64,000 bases of DNA. Source: Ophiodon elongatus (lineage: Eukaryota > Chordata > Actinopteri > Perciformes > Hexagrammidae). The notes under the pieces were generated by a model that had not been told where the DNA came from, ran no database searches, and saw only the letters and a program-made list of their open reading frames with translations. Location of the stretch: positions 1,436,001 through 1,500,000 of the forward strand of contig JACSYO010000396.1 in NCBI GenBank assembly GCA_016806645.1, in the 5' to 3' direction. The position numbers and the translations under genes are program-made. The first letter of the stretch is position 1. Every line of letters begins with the position of its first letter. Shown piece after piece: positions 22,122 to 33,802 of the stretch.

Positions 22122-23152
22122 ACACTTGTCACTTCAGTGCGACCCTCCATGATCGGATATGTTTTGTGGTCAAAGGAAGCGGCTGTAAAATGGTGATGAA
22201 CACATTTCATTTCCTATAAATTCTTCACGATAAAAGCTCCCTGTTATTTTTGCTGCTCACTCTTCCTCCCTGCAGTATCAATAGACTTGTGTTTATTTTC
22301 ATTTTCCAAGTGGAAAAATCAGGAAATATGTTTTCCTCAGCAGTAACCTAACAGGACTCAAGACAGCAGGTCTCAGATGAGCTGCAGCCCCGGGTTTCCT
22401 CCTTCTTCCCTTTGCTCTCCTCTGGGAGGAGCTCCCGTGTGACGATCGCAGACCCAATGAGCGAGATCCAATCTGAGCGCACAGACTTGACAGCTAATGC
22501 GTCCTGGCATGATGGGATGACAGTAGTCGCATTGAAGAGACAAGTGTAACGTCGGCCTTATCAGCATGAGGCCGTTTTTGTACTGCCTTGTTTTCCATTC
22601 CTTTCAGATCACCAAAAAATGAGATAATCCAACACATGAACATCACGTCAGATTTTGTCGTATAAGTTGTGATACCGATGTGTTTCTATATGTGTAACCA
22701 TAAGTATTATGCTTCTTTTCAGCTGTATCTGTATCCGTCTCCGGGTAACAACACCTTTGGAATATAAAGATGAATATTTGAATAGAGACTTAATGTTTTC
22801 TAGATGGCTGAGCAGATCCCTGGAAGTGCAGTAGAAAAGCTGTAGTTTGCTTCAAATGGAGCCATTTGGCAATACAAAGAATGAATGGAACCATCCTGAA
22901 TGGCCACTAAATGCTTTGAAACCGTTTCTTTGTATTTGAAAATGTGCTTGTGTTACTCAGAAGTCGGTGGCTTGTCATTTTCAACTCGCCAAGTAGGGCA
23001 ATTGATCAAAAACCAACATAAAAAAAAATATGAAAAGTGGTGAAAAGAAAATAATAAAAATATGTCTGAACATAAAAGTCGGAGGTAGAGAGTCAAAGGA
23101 GGAGGGAGGTGGAGTGTGTGGTGATGGTGGGGAGGAGGGGGAGGGGACTCAC
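20846..23152 (-). other. map4: map4 intron, 2.3 kb
   Basis: Contains a (TG)20 array (22,079-22,119, plus strand). The purine-rich plus-strand zone at 20,866-21,010 forms the long C/T-rich start of this intron in the transcript. No coding signal was seen. Confidence 0.7.
22079..22119. repeat. (TG)20 microsatellite
   Basis: A near-perfect TG run inside a map4 intron. Confidence 0.97.
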
Positions 23153-23209
23153 TTTGCCCAGGCTGGTTTCTTTGGAGGCAGCACCCCTGCTCTGAGAGGT
23201 GGATGACAC
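23153..23209 (-). CDS. map4: map4 exon: inter-repeat linker (19 codons)
   Basis: Acceptor TCTCCCCAG / GTGTCA and donor GGCAAA / GTGAGT; 57 nt, phase 0 on both sides. It encodes VSSTSQSRGAASKETSLGK. It lies between repeats 1 and 2, where mammalian MAP4 has an extended linker (..KQPAGK before VQIVSK). It can be skipped in frame. Confidence 0.87.
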
Positions 23210-23712
23210 CTGGGGAGACAAGACCCATCCCGGGTCAGCGACAACACCACATAACAACACACTGGGAGAGGAGGCGGTGCGGGAGGAGGTGCGAAGAGTG
23301 AGGTTTGAGGGCGGAGGATGGAAAGTGGAAAGAGAATGATTGGAAGCTAAAAGAATGGAGTTATCGGGGAGTAAAAGAAGATGGAAAAACCAAAGACAGC
23401 GAGAAAGAAGATGCAGACTGTATTTGACTGTAGCTGGTGAGGCGAATGCACTAACGACCTTGTGCATTATGCTAACTAACATGTACTTTACGCTACAGAT
23501 AAAGTGGTATGTATATTCTGGTTATTGTTTCAAAATAAGAGCATCAGAAGCAAGAGTAAGTGAAGAAGCACAGGAAGCCTGTGTCACGTGTAAAACAGGC
23601 CTTGAGGCTACGCTGCCCGTTAGTTGAGGGGGCAGCCAGTGTCAGAAGATATATGCCACTGAAAGCCAAGCACCCGTCTAGAGGTTTGAAAGCTGCAGAT
23701 GGTGGGACCTAC
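23210..23712 (-). other. map4: map4 intron, 503 bp
   Basis: Ordinary intron between the repeat-1 exon and the linker exon; nothing else was recognised. Confidence 0.7.
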
Positions 23713-24014
23713 CTTCCCTCCTCCAGGCTGGTGCTTCATGTTGTCCGTGGAGCCGATCTTGGAGCGGGCGTTGCGGATGTCGGGGGCCGGTGCTGTGCTG
23801 GGGCGAGCCATGGTCCTGGAGGCGGCGGCGGCGGTGGTGGTTGAGGAAGTGGGCCGAGAGGTGCGGGGCACCGTGGGCTTCTTCTCTGGTACCGCGCCAG
23901 TGGTGGAGGCGGAGGGCGTGGCTGGTTTGGCTGCTGAGGTTCGGGTGCGAGAGGCAGCGATGGTGGAAGCGGTGCTGCGGGCGGTGGTGGTGCTGGTCTT
24001 GGGCTTGTTAGAGT
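23713..24014 (-). CDS. map4: map4 exon: basic Pro/Ala/Thr-rich region and repeat 1
   Basis: 302 nt (305 if the first of two AGs is used), phase 1 in and phase 0 out (donor GGGAAG / GTAGGT). It encodes about 80 residues rich in T, S, A, P, R and K (DSNKPKTSTTTARSTASTIA..., VPEKKPTVPRTSRPTSSTTT). It ends in the first repeat, NARSKIGSTDNMKHQPGGGK, closely matching MAP4/tau repeat 1 (KSKIGSTENLKHQPGGGK). This is the Pro-rich flank that boosts microtubule affinity and is phosphorylated in the family. The acceptor is a CAGCAG tandem preceded directly by a (CT)45 microsatellite. Other-frame open readings over this exon are shadows. Confidence 0.93.
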
Positions 24015-24015
24015 C

Positions 24016-24017
<2 letters not shown>

Positions 24018-24113
<96 letters not shown>

Positions 24114-25559
24114 GTTAGGCTGGAGATATATTTGTTTTTTAATCACGCATCGCGATGTATGAAGCAACAACACACCGACGACAAACATCCCCTGGCTGAC
24201 ACCCTGACACCCTAAGGCAACGTGCCGAGGACTGGAAATGATTTAAGAGTGCATTATGTATTCAGAAACTCTCTCTGACAGCCGAACCACAAAGGATCTC
24301 ATCTGTCATTTACAGTCAACACTGACGGAGAAGAAAGTGCCAGAAAGAACAGTAAACCCTAGCGGCTAGAAAGCAGGCCGCAGAGACAAAAAGAGAGGGA
24401 TCATCTTCTTTCATCCACATACATTCTGACATCGAACTGACACCAGCCTTTTGTTTGTTTGAAAAAAATATCCAATGTAAATGTAAGCATCTCAGTGAAG
24501 TGCTTACACTTGCACTTCTATCTCCAGCCGGTGAGCACATTTCAGCTTCCCTCAGTTCGGCGTTAAGCCACACTGCACTTAAAATCTGTCAATTCACATT
24601 CTATGTGTCAGCTTTTTTTCTTTCAGGGGGATGTATGTGGAACCGTGCGTCCTGCCGTCAATCCTCCCTGAGAGCCTTTGGTGTAGCTCCAGCTCCCGGT
24701 AAGTCGTGTTTAATTGACAAAAATCCACACGCCGTATCAGCAGGAGCTGCAAACTCCTGTCAACGGCGAGGGGACGGTAATCCACAGGCTGCTGTGGTGA
24801 AGGATTTTTTTTTTTAACTCCCCAGGGCTTTTCAGCAATAAAGCCTCTCTCTCGCTCTCTCCCCCCCCCCCCCCCAGCATTGTCATGCTCGGACGGTGCG
24901 TGTTGCAGTGTCACACTCCTGCTGACAGCCCTCATGTTGCCAAAATGTCAACTAATCTGTGGACTGGGGGAGCAAAGCTGTAACTGTGTGGGAATAGCAA
25001 GAGGGGGGGGGGGGGGCACAACTGAGGAAAAGGATTACAGGAGAGGAGAGTGAAGAAGAAGGAGGACATCAATATATGCAAAGATCAAAAGCACAGAGAG
25101 GGGGCGCCAGGTCAGATAGTGGCTGGAAATAATGGCATCGACAGATTTGATTAAATACTAAATTCTGTCAAATCTGTCTGAAAAAAAACAACAACAAAAA
25201 TTGCGACATAAGGCTGGGCAATAGCTCAATATTGTATATAATAATAAAACTTATCGGACTCAGGCTGTTAGAGGGGCAGGGTCCGAAAAAACAATTAAAA
25301 GGGGCTCCGGCAGGCAGAAGGTTTTCTAGCATGTGGGGAAGCCTGTATGGCACTGCAGGTCGTTTTCTGCATTTAAGGGCACCCATTAGTGATTAGTGCA
25401 CTGCAACTCGTACATGTCTGTAGTTTTTATTTGGCTATGTGTTTGATCAGACTTTTCCTATGTGCTTGTATCATAATCTACAGGCTGATAGTTGAGAGTG
25501 TGTTTAGAGCGTGACCTGTTTCTGTTTTACTCTGACGGGTGAGGAGAGTGCTGTGATAC
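24018..25559 (-). other. map4: map4 intron, 1.5 kb, ending in (CT)45
   Basis: The last ~95 bases before the acceptor are the dinucleotide array described separately, which serves as the polypyrimidine tract. Poly(C) and poly(G) runs lie at 24,861-24,877 and 25,003-25,016 (plus strand). No coding signal was seen. Confidence 0.75.
24021..24110. repeat. (AG)45 microsatellite, polypyrimidine tract of the repeat-1 exon
   Basis: Ninety bases of perfect AG (plus strand), (CT)45 in the map4 transcript, ending 3-6 nt from the acceptor AGs. Confidence 0.97.
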
Positions 25560-25622
25560 CTGTAGAAGTCCTCAGAGCACCGGGCTTCTTCTCCTCTCCC
25601 GGTTTGCTGTCTGTCTTGGGGG
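25560..25622 (-). CDS. map4: map4 small exon (21 codons)
   Basis: Acceptor TGTTTCAG / CCCCCAAG and donor TCTACAG / GTATCA; 63 nt, phase 1 on both sides. It encodes (A)PKTDSKPGEEKKPGALRTST. This is a basic, Pro/Lys-rich segment like the MAP4 region between projection domain and repeats. Its symmetric phase makes it a cassette candidate. Confidence 0.82.
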
Positions 25623-25755
25623 CTGAAACACAGATGGTGAGCGGTGTAGTTGTTGCAGAGGGCAACATGTGTGGATAGAAAGCACAGAGCTAAAAATACC
25701 AAGCATCAAAAACGTGCACAAGCGTGTGTGTGTGTGAGAGAGTGGCTGCCATTAC
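25623..25755 (-). other. map4: map4 short intron (133 bp)
   Basis: Compact intron with a GTAATG donor; the transcript strand carries a short CACACTC tract. Nothing else was seen. Confidence 0.7.
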
Positions 25756-25930
25756 CCAGAGGCCTTCTGGCTGCAGTGGTGGTAGCAGTGCGAGTAGGCA
25801 CCATTGTGCGCGCTGATGTAGCAGTTTTACTGGCTGCTGTTGATGCAGTTCCATTTTTGGTGGCAGCGGTGGAGCCTGCTGAGGTGGCGGTGCTGGCCTT
25901 TGGCACAAAGGGGCGCCTCTCCGTAGTTGT
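25756..25930 (-). CDS. map4: map4 exon: Thr/Ala-rich basic region
   Basis: Acceptor TTCCTCTCCAG / ACAACT and donor CCTCTGG / GTAATG; 175 nt, phase 0 in and phase 1 out. It encodes TTTERRPFVPKASTATSAGS, then TAATKNGTASTAASKTATSA and RTMVPTRTATTTAARRPL. The composition and position match the MAP4 stretch ..KKTTTLSGTAPAAG...PSRVKATPMPSRPS.. upstream of repeat 1. Confidence 0.86.
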
Positions 25931-28013
25931 CTGGAGAGGAAGAACAATAAAAAAAAACACCGGAGATGTCAGGTGAGGAGAGGAAATAAAGATTTCAACG
26001 TTAGCAGCGGTAAAGGCTGCAAAATTCGATGGAAAAACCACCATCAACGAATCAAATGCTGTTAGCGCCAACGTGGGTCATGATGTGTCTTCTGTATGTA
26101 TGGCTTCTGTCATCAGCTCAGTGACTTCACTGAGAAAATCAGGTCATAGACTTTTGCCCCGATGCCCGTAACATATAGTTGCTCTCTGACGACTGCACAT
26201 TTCATTCAGCAGCATATTCCGCCCCTCATAACCCCCGCGATGACACACCGCTCCACATACAGCTGAGCCATCCCGGCCACACTGAGTCACCCTGAGCCTT
26301 CGGGCCGCCGAGAGGCTAAATAAAGGCTCTTAATTTTTATTGGCCGTGGTGTTCACACGGGTTGCAGTTAAGGAGGCCACTGGACGAGGGTGACAGAAGG
26401 CTGACGAACAGAGCATGTGATATGGAGTAATAAATAAGTCAGTGGGACTTGCTGACTTGCCCAGTTTTAGAGATCTATCCTTGTGGCCTACAGTCATAGC
26501 GTTATGATATTAATCCCGTGACAGTACTATCATTGGGCAAAGTATTACATAACATCAAAGTTTAACCACACAGCTCTAATCTTGAGAAAAAAAAAACTTT
26601 TCTTTTTGGGCATTTTTCCCTTTACTGGAGACTTTGAAGTGTGAATACAAACAGGAAACACGGCAGAGAGAGGGATGGGGTTGACATGCAACAAAGCCCT
26701 CAACCACTAGTCCACCAGGATGTCACCAGGAAGTACAAAATTAACATCATGGTAGCAGTATATGGAATTTTTTAATAACATCACTAAGGGGAAAAATCAA
26801 CAAAAAATGTCTCAGACATACGTACTGAGTATAAGTAACACTACAGTGTAAAAGTCCTGTATTCAAAATCATACTCAAGTTAAAGTAGTCATTATACAGA
26901 ATGTCCCATTTCAAAATAATATAAATTATATTCTTGGATTATAGCCCCCCGCTGCTACTCTGTGAAGCTGTCAAAGCTAACATGGAGTCCACACTGTCAC
27001 TAACTGCACCTGAAGAAATGTTACTTAATTTTTGGAAAAACAAAAAAGCAATTTCAGAGAGAAGCAGACAGAAGGCTCTACATCATGTGTTTGAAGGATA
27101 TATCCAGCTGACTCAGCAGTGAGAACAGGTTGAAAAGATAAAGATAGAAGCTAAAGCTACAGATCACAGTGTAAACGTGAATCACCACATCACCTTGTGA
27201 TCCAGACAGAAGACGATAACATGAAGGAACAACAGTGTTCCTGTAAAGGTAAGTATTTATCCACTGTTACAATCATAAAGAAGATAAAACAGCATGTGTA
27301 GACATACGTTCAGTAGCTAGCGTAGCATAGTAGTGCTCACGCTAGTTAATGATGTGCTAACGTACTCTGCTAATGTTAGCTCTACACGTTTTTACATAGA
27401 AATGTGACGTTTTAGAAACATATCTCTTTCCAACCTCTCTGGGTAACGAGTATCACTGTTACACAACGTTTAACCAGGACGAGCTCCATATCCGCTAATG
27501 AGAGTCTATGGAACAGAGCCAAATAGTTGTCGGTCCCTTGTCAAAGCTGGCTGATGCTACGCCATGATTGGCCAATCTGCATTTAAGGGGAGGGTTAATT
27601 AATCAATACAACTATTAATAAAAACATTAGCTACAACTCATAAACCTATTGTTAACAATGGTTTATTTGAAAGTGGAACATACTTCTGTCCGAGGTGTTT
27701 TAAAGAAAAAGCACCATGTTCCTGAGGTTGGACTACATATGCAGCGTGTAGTGCAAAGCCTAAAGCTGCACCCTCTGACCAAGATTCATCAGCGCGTTAT
27801 GATAAACTACTGTGAGTCTGTGCACGCTAAAAGGCACTTAGACCAGATGGTCAGGAAACAGAATTTTTGAGAGTCCCAAATTATCAAGAGCTAGACATTT
27901 AACAGTGTTTGGTCATACGTGATCCAAACCCATCAGATGAAGTGCCGAAGAAGTTCTTGATCTGTATTACTGAGCCTTCTGCAGCCTTTGACGTCCTGAC
28001 AGCTGAAACTTAC
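25931..28013 (-). other. map4: map4 intron, 2.1 kb
   Basis: Contains one member of a dispersed repeat pair (about 27,500-27,600; the other at 56,060-56,155) and AT-rich filler. A 62-codon plus-strand open frame at 26,934-27,122 has no known domain. Confidence 0.6.
27505..27600 (+). repeat. Dispersed repeat copy A (GAGTCTATGGA... GCTACGC)
   Basis: Shares GAGTCTATGGA, an ATAGTT core, TGATGCTACGCCATGATTGG and a GGCCAATCTG-like end with 56,060-56,155 in the same orientation. That similarity over about 95 bp marks a dispersed repeat of unknown class. Confidence 0.55.
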
Positions 28014-28265
28014 CTTAGGTCTGACATCACGTGCAGTGGTAGTGGTGGTGGAGGATGCAGGGCGAGTGGTGGAAGAGGTGGAGGGCCTCTTTGGACCAGC
28101 AGCGGCTGCGGATGGGGCCTTGGCTGTGGTTGTTTTTTTGTCTAAGATGGAGGTGGTGGTGGAGGATGTGGGGCGCTTAGTAGGAGCTGTGACCGGGCCA
28201 CCAGTGGCTGTGGTACCCAGACGTGTTTTAGCAGCAGCGCTTGGCTTGGTCGCCCCGGCAACCGG
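28014..28265 (-). CDS. map4: map4 exon: Ser/Thr/Ala-rich basic region
   Basis: Acceptor TGCGTCACAG / CCGGTTG and donor CCTAAG / GTAAGT; 252 nt, phase 0 on both sides, 84 codons. It encodes PVAGATKPSAAAKTRLGTTA, ... PTKRPTSSTTTSILDKKTTT, ... KRPSTSSTTRPASSTT and DVRPK. This resembles mammalian MAP4 text such as ..RPSTTPFIDKKPTSAKPSSTTPR. It is a likely target of proline-directed and MARK-type kinases, as in the family. Confidence 0.88.
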
Positions 28266-29780
28266 CTGTGACGCAGGGCCGAGACATACAGGAGCGATGG
28301 AGGGCAAAATGAGGAGGGAAAGCAAAGGAAAGCAAAAAATAAGGAAAATGGATGATAACGGTGGGAAGTTAAGCAGCACAAGCAGCATTAAAAAAATACA
28401 AATCATATGGGTCATTCTGTGTCAAATTATATTTTTGTTTACATTTTAGATTTTGTTCAAACCATATGCATATGCTATTTGAGAGAAAACAATAAGTTCT
28501 GTTAAATACTTTGGTTGAATTTTAAGAATTGCATAGATTTTTGTGGATTTCAGTTATGTATAGTCAGCCTCGTATCTTGTTCAAAACACGAGGACAACAC
28601 ACAAAAAGCCCACCTGTAGACCCCTTTTTCACACAAATGTATGTGGTCCACATCGCATCTCAAAAAGTAATACATGCCATATCTTGGATTCTGTTTTTGT
28701 TACAGCCCTTGAAATTTGGTATAACATCTATCATCAATATTGAGATGTCCAAATGTATATACTTTGGGGGACTGCCTGGGGCTCTAAAACCACACATTTT
28801 GCACTTTTCTCTCCATTTTCAACGGGCAGTAATGAAAAATATTATATCTACTATATCTACATTTATCTACCCAAAAAATGTAGTGAAATAATAATTAGCA
28901 TTGCTTCTATTGTTTAAAGTATATGTTATAAATGTGAACATACGTTCATGACTTGAAATATCTCTGAACAAGGCGTTTTTGGACTTTACATATACAGTCG
29001 GCATAAAGGAAGCAGCAGCAGAAGCTTTAGCAGCATGCGTGATGAATGGCTATCTCTGCCCTCAAAATCTAACAGCGTATCATAACCCAAATCATTTCAG
29101 CTGTATGCCCTCGATCAAGGTGATATCTGAGGTTGTTTCTTTGTGGTCATTTTGAGTCTCTTTGTAGTGTTTTTTTTGTCTTTTTGTAGTAATTTTGTGC
29201 TCTTTGTGGTTGTTTTGTCTCTTTGAAGTCATTTAGTGTGTCTTTGTGGTTGTTTTGAGTCTCTTTGTTGTCATTTTGTCTCTTTGAGGTTGATTTGAGT
29301 CTCTTTGTGGTTGTTTTGGTTTCTTGTACTTTTTCATGTTTCTTTGTGGTAATTTGTAAAATGGTAAAGAGTCTCTTGGTATGTATCTCTTGTCCTAACA
29401 TTTTGTAGGTGGCTAGGGGGCCACTCTGAGCCCTTGGGCTTGTGCCCGGTAAGCCCGTTCAGTAATCCATCCATGACCTGGAGCAAGAGTTGTCAAATAT
29501 TGATGGTCTATTAAAGATCACACTAGGCCGTACCTCACAGTGTGTCCCTTAAAATTAGATATTAAAAATGGTCCTACAATACTGCTTGCCATAAAAATTA
29601 AAAACCTATTAACTTACCTTGATTTTCAGGTCAGAAATGGGCAGTCTGTGTAATGACTTACATTATAACTCGCAGGTTTTAGTCTAATTTTACACTAATG
29701 ACCACGTTTGTTTTTAGTATCGACTATGGATCCTATCAGTGTGTAAGGAGAAACATCCCGTAGCTTACAACAACTCCTAC
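28266..29780 (-). other. map4: map4 intron, 1.5 kb with minisatellite
   Basis: Holds the CTCTTTGTGGTTGTTTTGAG-type minisatellite (29,127-29,345). The rest is AT-rich without features. Confidence 0.7.
29127..29345. repeat. Degenerate ~20-bp minisatellite
   Basis: About ten diverged copies of a unit close to CTCTTTGTGGTTGTTTTGAG in tandem. Its minus-strand translation (KETQNNHKDTLNDFKETK...) is a repeat artefact, not an exon. Confidence 0.85.
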
Positions 29781-30757
29781 CTTTGTCTTCCCCACTGCCA
29801 GGTCCCTGCTCAGTGGGGTGCTGCTTCCATTGGTTGCAGGTTTTGCTTTTTTGGCCTTGTCTCCTCCGTCTGCTCTCGCAGCCTTGTCCTTCTTGTCATC
29901 CTTTTTCTCCACAATCTTTTTGTTGGCCTGCACTTTGTCCTGCTTCTCCTCCTTGTCGCTCTTCTGCGTTGGTATCTCCGCCGGCTTCTCTGTCATCTTG
30001 GCTTTGTCTTCGTCGACCTTCTCTTTCTTGGCGTCTCCCACCTCTGGTGTCGCCTTTGTCTCCGTGTCGGCCTTGTTCTCCAGCTTGTCAGAACTGGTAT
30101 CTAGCTTGACGGGTGTCGGCTGTTGCTCCGGGGTCTTCTCCGCTTTGTCCGCGTGCTGCTCGTTGCCATCCTTCATCTCGGTTTTCTCAAGCTTCTCAGT
30201 GTTCTCCGTTTTGTCGTGCACTGTGGACTCCTCATTTTTGTCCACATCCTCTGTTTTCTCCACTTTGCTCTCTACCTGTGTCGTCTCCACTTTTACTACT
30301 TTCTCCGTTTTCGACAATTTATCCTGTGATTCCTCTACCTTGTTTATCTGATCCTCATTTTCTGCCTTTTGCTCAATTGACTCCACTTTCTCTTTCTCGT
30401 TTTCTGTCTCTTTCTTTTCTTCCACCTCCTCAGTCACCTTCACTTTGTACGTCTCTTTCTCCTCTTTAGCTTTTCCTGCTTCCTTCATCTCTTTCTCTTT
30501 CTCTTTCTCCCTCTCTGCCTCTTTCTCTTTCTCCTTCTCCCTCTCTGCCTCTTTCTCCTTCTCTTTCTGTGTCTCTGTCTCTGTCTCTTTCTCCATCTCT
30601 TTCTCCACCTTGGCTGGAGTCTCACTGGTTGCGTATTCCACCTTCACGCTCCTCTGCTCAGCTCTATCAAACAGAGGGTCGAACAGATCCACGTTCTTTA
30701 CGCTGTCCTCAGACTTTTCCTCCTTCTTCTCTGCCTTGTCCATCTTGTCGGATTTTA
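29781..30757 (-). CDS. map4: map4 projection-domain exon, Lys/Glu-rich
   Basis: Acceptor TTGTCTTTCCAG / TAAAATCC and donor ACAAAG / GTAGGA; 977 nt, phase 1 in and phase 0 out, about 326 residues starting VKSDKMDKAEKKEEKSEDS. The N-terminal third has tandem EKEKEKEAER-type units (about residues 55-85 of the exon). The middle is a charged, disordered Lys/Glu/Asp/Thr region (KVEKTEDVDKNEE, EKLEKTEMKDGNEQ). The C-terminal end is basic (KKDDKKDKAARADGGDKAKK, then TPLSRDLAVGKTK). It probably forms an extended projection away from the microtubule. The repeat-driven amino-acid run has no fixed fold. The ATG at 30,743 is internal, not the start. Confidence 0.88.
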
Positions 30758-31615
30758 CTGGAAAGACAATTGATTTGAATTAGTAATCATGGCAATATGT
30801 CAGACAAATAAAAGGCCTCTTTTCCAATTCATCACCACGCACAGTTATCGGTTGCAGTTCACAGACATTCACACACAAAACCACCTGCAGAGCATTGTCA
30901 ACTGCATCAATTCAATCGCTGTAACAGTGCAACACAAAAAGGTTGTATTTTACTCATCACACCTGCTACGTGTGCATATGTCTGCCCTCTTGGAGGCAAT
31001 ACAGGTTTGTTTACCAAAACAATTCTAATAATAAAGGCTTCAAAAAGCTTTTCTCCTTCTGAATTCTGTCTTATAATTCTCGTGAATATACCCCTGGGTC
31101 TCTGCATCGTGCTCCTAAATACGCAGCTTTCTCTGCTCAGCTAAACATCATCATAGATTGAGTGATTTGTTATACGTCTGTTTATGCTCTATGCTACGCT
31201 GCTGATACTGTGTGCAGGGCGTTTTACCCAAAATAATTCTCCAACTCATCATGTGACCATGAAGTGAAATGATATTGTGATTTGTTCTGAAAATAAATAG
31301 CATATACGTGTGATCTAAAAACACAGAGGAAAATGTCCTGACATTCAGCAGGAAAGGACAATCTTTTTGTTTCCCCAGAACCCTATCAATTTGTTTCCTG
31401 CGCTCCTGTACGGTTCACCGGAGCGATATTCATACGGTCACAATACAGCACACGTACACTTCAGTTACCATGGTTACGCTTCACGCACATCAACGACCTT
31501 TAACGTTACTTGACAGCGTAATTGTCAGCTGTTAGCTAGCTTCTCCAAAATGGACAAAGAGAAAAAGAAAGCCCAAACTGGACAGAAGATGAGAATGGGT
31601 CTTCGAAGGATGCAG

Positions 31616-31619
<4 letters not shown>

Positions 31620-31654
<35 letters not shown>
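31620..31654. repeat. Poly(A) tract, 35 bp
   Basis: Uninterrupted A run on the plus strand, likely the tail of an old retroposed sequence to its left. It follows a short plus-strand open reading from about 31,550 whose source is not recognised. Confidence 0.9.
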
Positions 31655-31658
<4 letters not shown>

Positions 31659-33802
31659 ACACACATACTCATTCAGAAACAGCCCTGCTAAATGTCAGGG
31701 GCAAAAATGTTTTGTCTCACTTGGACAGATTTTTGGTTACATGTGCGTCATGTTTGCAGCACAGAGAATATTTTGTCTCATCAGTATCTACGATTGCACG
31801 CCTGCTTGAATAAGAACCGATAGCTATTTTTACTTTCAGGGTTCTTTGGATACATATACGGGCATCAAGTATCACGTGAAGATATAGGCGCTAACGTCTT
31901 TATGAGATCATCCAGATCATCAAGCAGAAGATGGAAACTAGCTGATGAGAGTGCTCCTGGTGAGAAAAATCAATAGTCATCCTCAGCCTATTTAATAGTG
32001 TAGTTTTTCTTGAAGGGGTTCAAGGGAAAATAATAACGCTGATCGACAGTGAGAGGACGGAGGAATTCAGTAGAGCCAATTGAATATTTGAAGCCCGGAG
32101 ACTGTAAAAGAAGTGCTTCTTTGATGTGAATGAAAGACAAAATACTACGTCGCTGCCCTGCCAAACCAAAATATTGCGCAATATAAACAGGCCAAAAGAA
32201 GATTGTTCTCTTGTGCTGACTCACTGAATGAAACATGTGCGTTGGCCGTCCTCGGGGTGGATGTGTGGCGGAGGGGTGGGGGGGGATGACCTAACAATGG
32301 AGCAGGGTCAGAGCTACTGACTCCAGCTGTGTTCCAGTTTGGGAGCTGGATACTCTGATGTCCACATGTTTGAAAATGAATACAACATAAGAGATAAAAG
32401 TGCAGCATAATCCTGTGTGTCCTTCCAACCCACTCCATTGTGGGACTCCGAGAAATGTACGTCACACAGACGCCTGCTTCCCACCCATGTGGATGCAATG
32501 AGCTTCTTTTTTGTTGTTGTTGGAGGAAGAGTATTCTATGAACAAGGACAAATACGTGGTTTATTTCTGGAGCTGCACACAGGTTGAGGAAGGTTAAAGG
32601 AGTTCAGAAGGACAGGACTCGAGTCCCCAGTTTGTGTGTCAATAGTTTCAGAAAAAAGACAACTGAAGTTCTACAACAATGCGATTTGACATTCTGAGCT
32701 TCAGTAAATATGGATAGTGTGAAACCAAAAGTCAACGCTGACTTTTTTTAACGTTACGTTAAACTTTACAAATGTGACTTAAGTTACGAACGTGCCTATT
32801 TTGAGCCAGGTTGCTCGTCCATGTTTTGTTACCCACTGTGCCAAACAGGACAAGGGACAAATAAAAGAGAGCCTCCCCAACCAGTGGCAGTTTACCACTG
32901 TCCAAAAATGTCTGATCAAATTTGTGATAATGAAAAGCATAAAAACATCGAAATCAGGGCGAGGCATATCATCGGCACATCAACTTGTCACCAATTGTTG
33001 AACAGGTTTCAATTTGACAGAAAACCAATCAGGATTGGGTTATCACTCACTAGTGTTTCTGTTGTATTTGGCAGACTAATCGGAGAAATCACGTAAGAGG
33101 ACTTTGAATTAGGAATATGATTATCAAAGGAAGAGCAAAGACCTTTGATTCCACTGCTTTAGAGTCCGCGTGGGAAATAAGGATTAACAGATACAGAGGT
33201 GTGTGGGCAGACAGGAAGACAGCCAGCAGTAAGTATATAGAGGGAACGCACAGGTGAGAAACAGAAGAACTGGTTAGAAATGAACACACATTCCCTTTCT
33301 TATCGGTTTTGTTGTTCATTTTTTTTTTTATATTACCTTCTGTTTTATAGCTACTTCAAAAAATGGTAATATGCCAATAATGACCTTTGAAAACGCAAGG
33401 GACCGAAAGAGATAGCGGGGGGACAACAGGCGGAGGAAAGGAAGGAATAAGACGAGGGAATTGGGGCGTAAACCTTTGAGCAGAATGAAATGACATTGTA
33501 AGCTTACATAACGTACAGCGACCCCAGACATCAGACCAAACAGAGAGAACACTAATAGGTGACTATCTACAAGAAGAAAGGAAAAACCTGACCTAAATAA
33601 AGTGAGACAGCGTTGTGACAAGACAAAGGAAAGGGAACAAGAGAATGGGAGCAAATTAAATAAACTAAGAAGGCATTAATAAAAAAGACTTGAGTAATCA
33701 ACTTGATCCTCTACTTACTGCAGAGATCTGATGTGTGTCAGAGCGGTCGATAAGCCCGGTGAAAATGGCTACAGTTAAGCAAACAGCAGGAGGCGACACC
33801 CA

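Noticed and set aside
23736..24188. 150-codon minus-strand frame with Pro-rich and Leu-Ser repeats
   Set aside because: It is the wrong frame of the repeat-1 exon continued into the CT microsatellite; the correct frame is phase-compatible and encodes repeat 1.
28142..28449. Plus- and minus-strand frames of 79-137 codons over the 28-kb exon
   Set aside because: Shadows of the Ser/Thr/Ala-rich exon, whose GGT/GTG-rich complement is free of stops.
29739..30783. Long plus-strand open frames (up to 177 codons) opposite the 30-kb exon
   Set aside because: They are shadows of the Lys/Glu-rich minus-strand exon; the CTC/TTC-rich complement lacks stops and gives Ser/Phe/Leu-rich nonsense.
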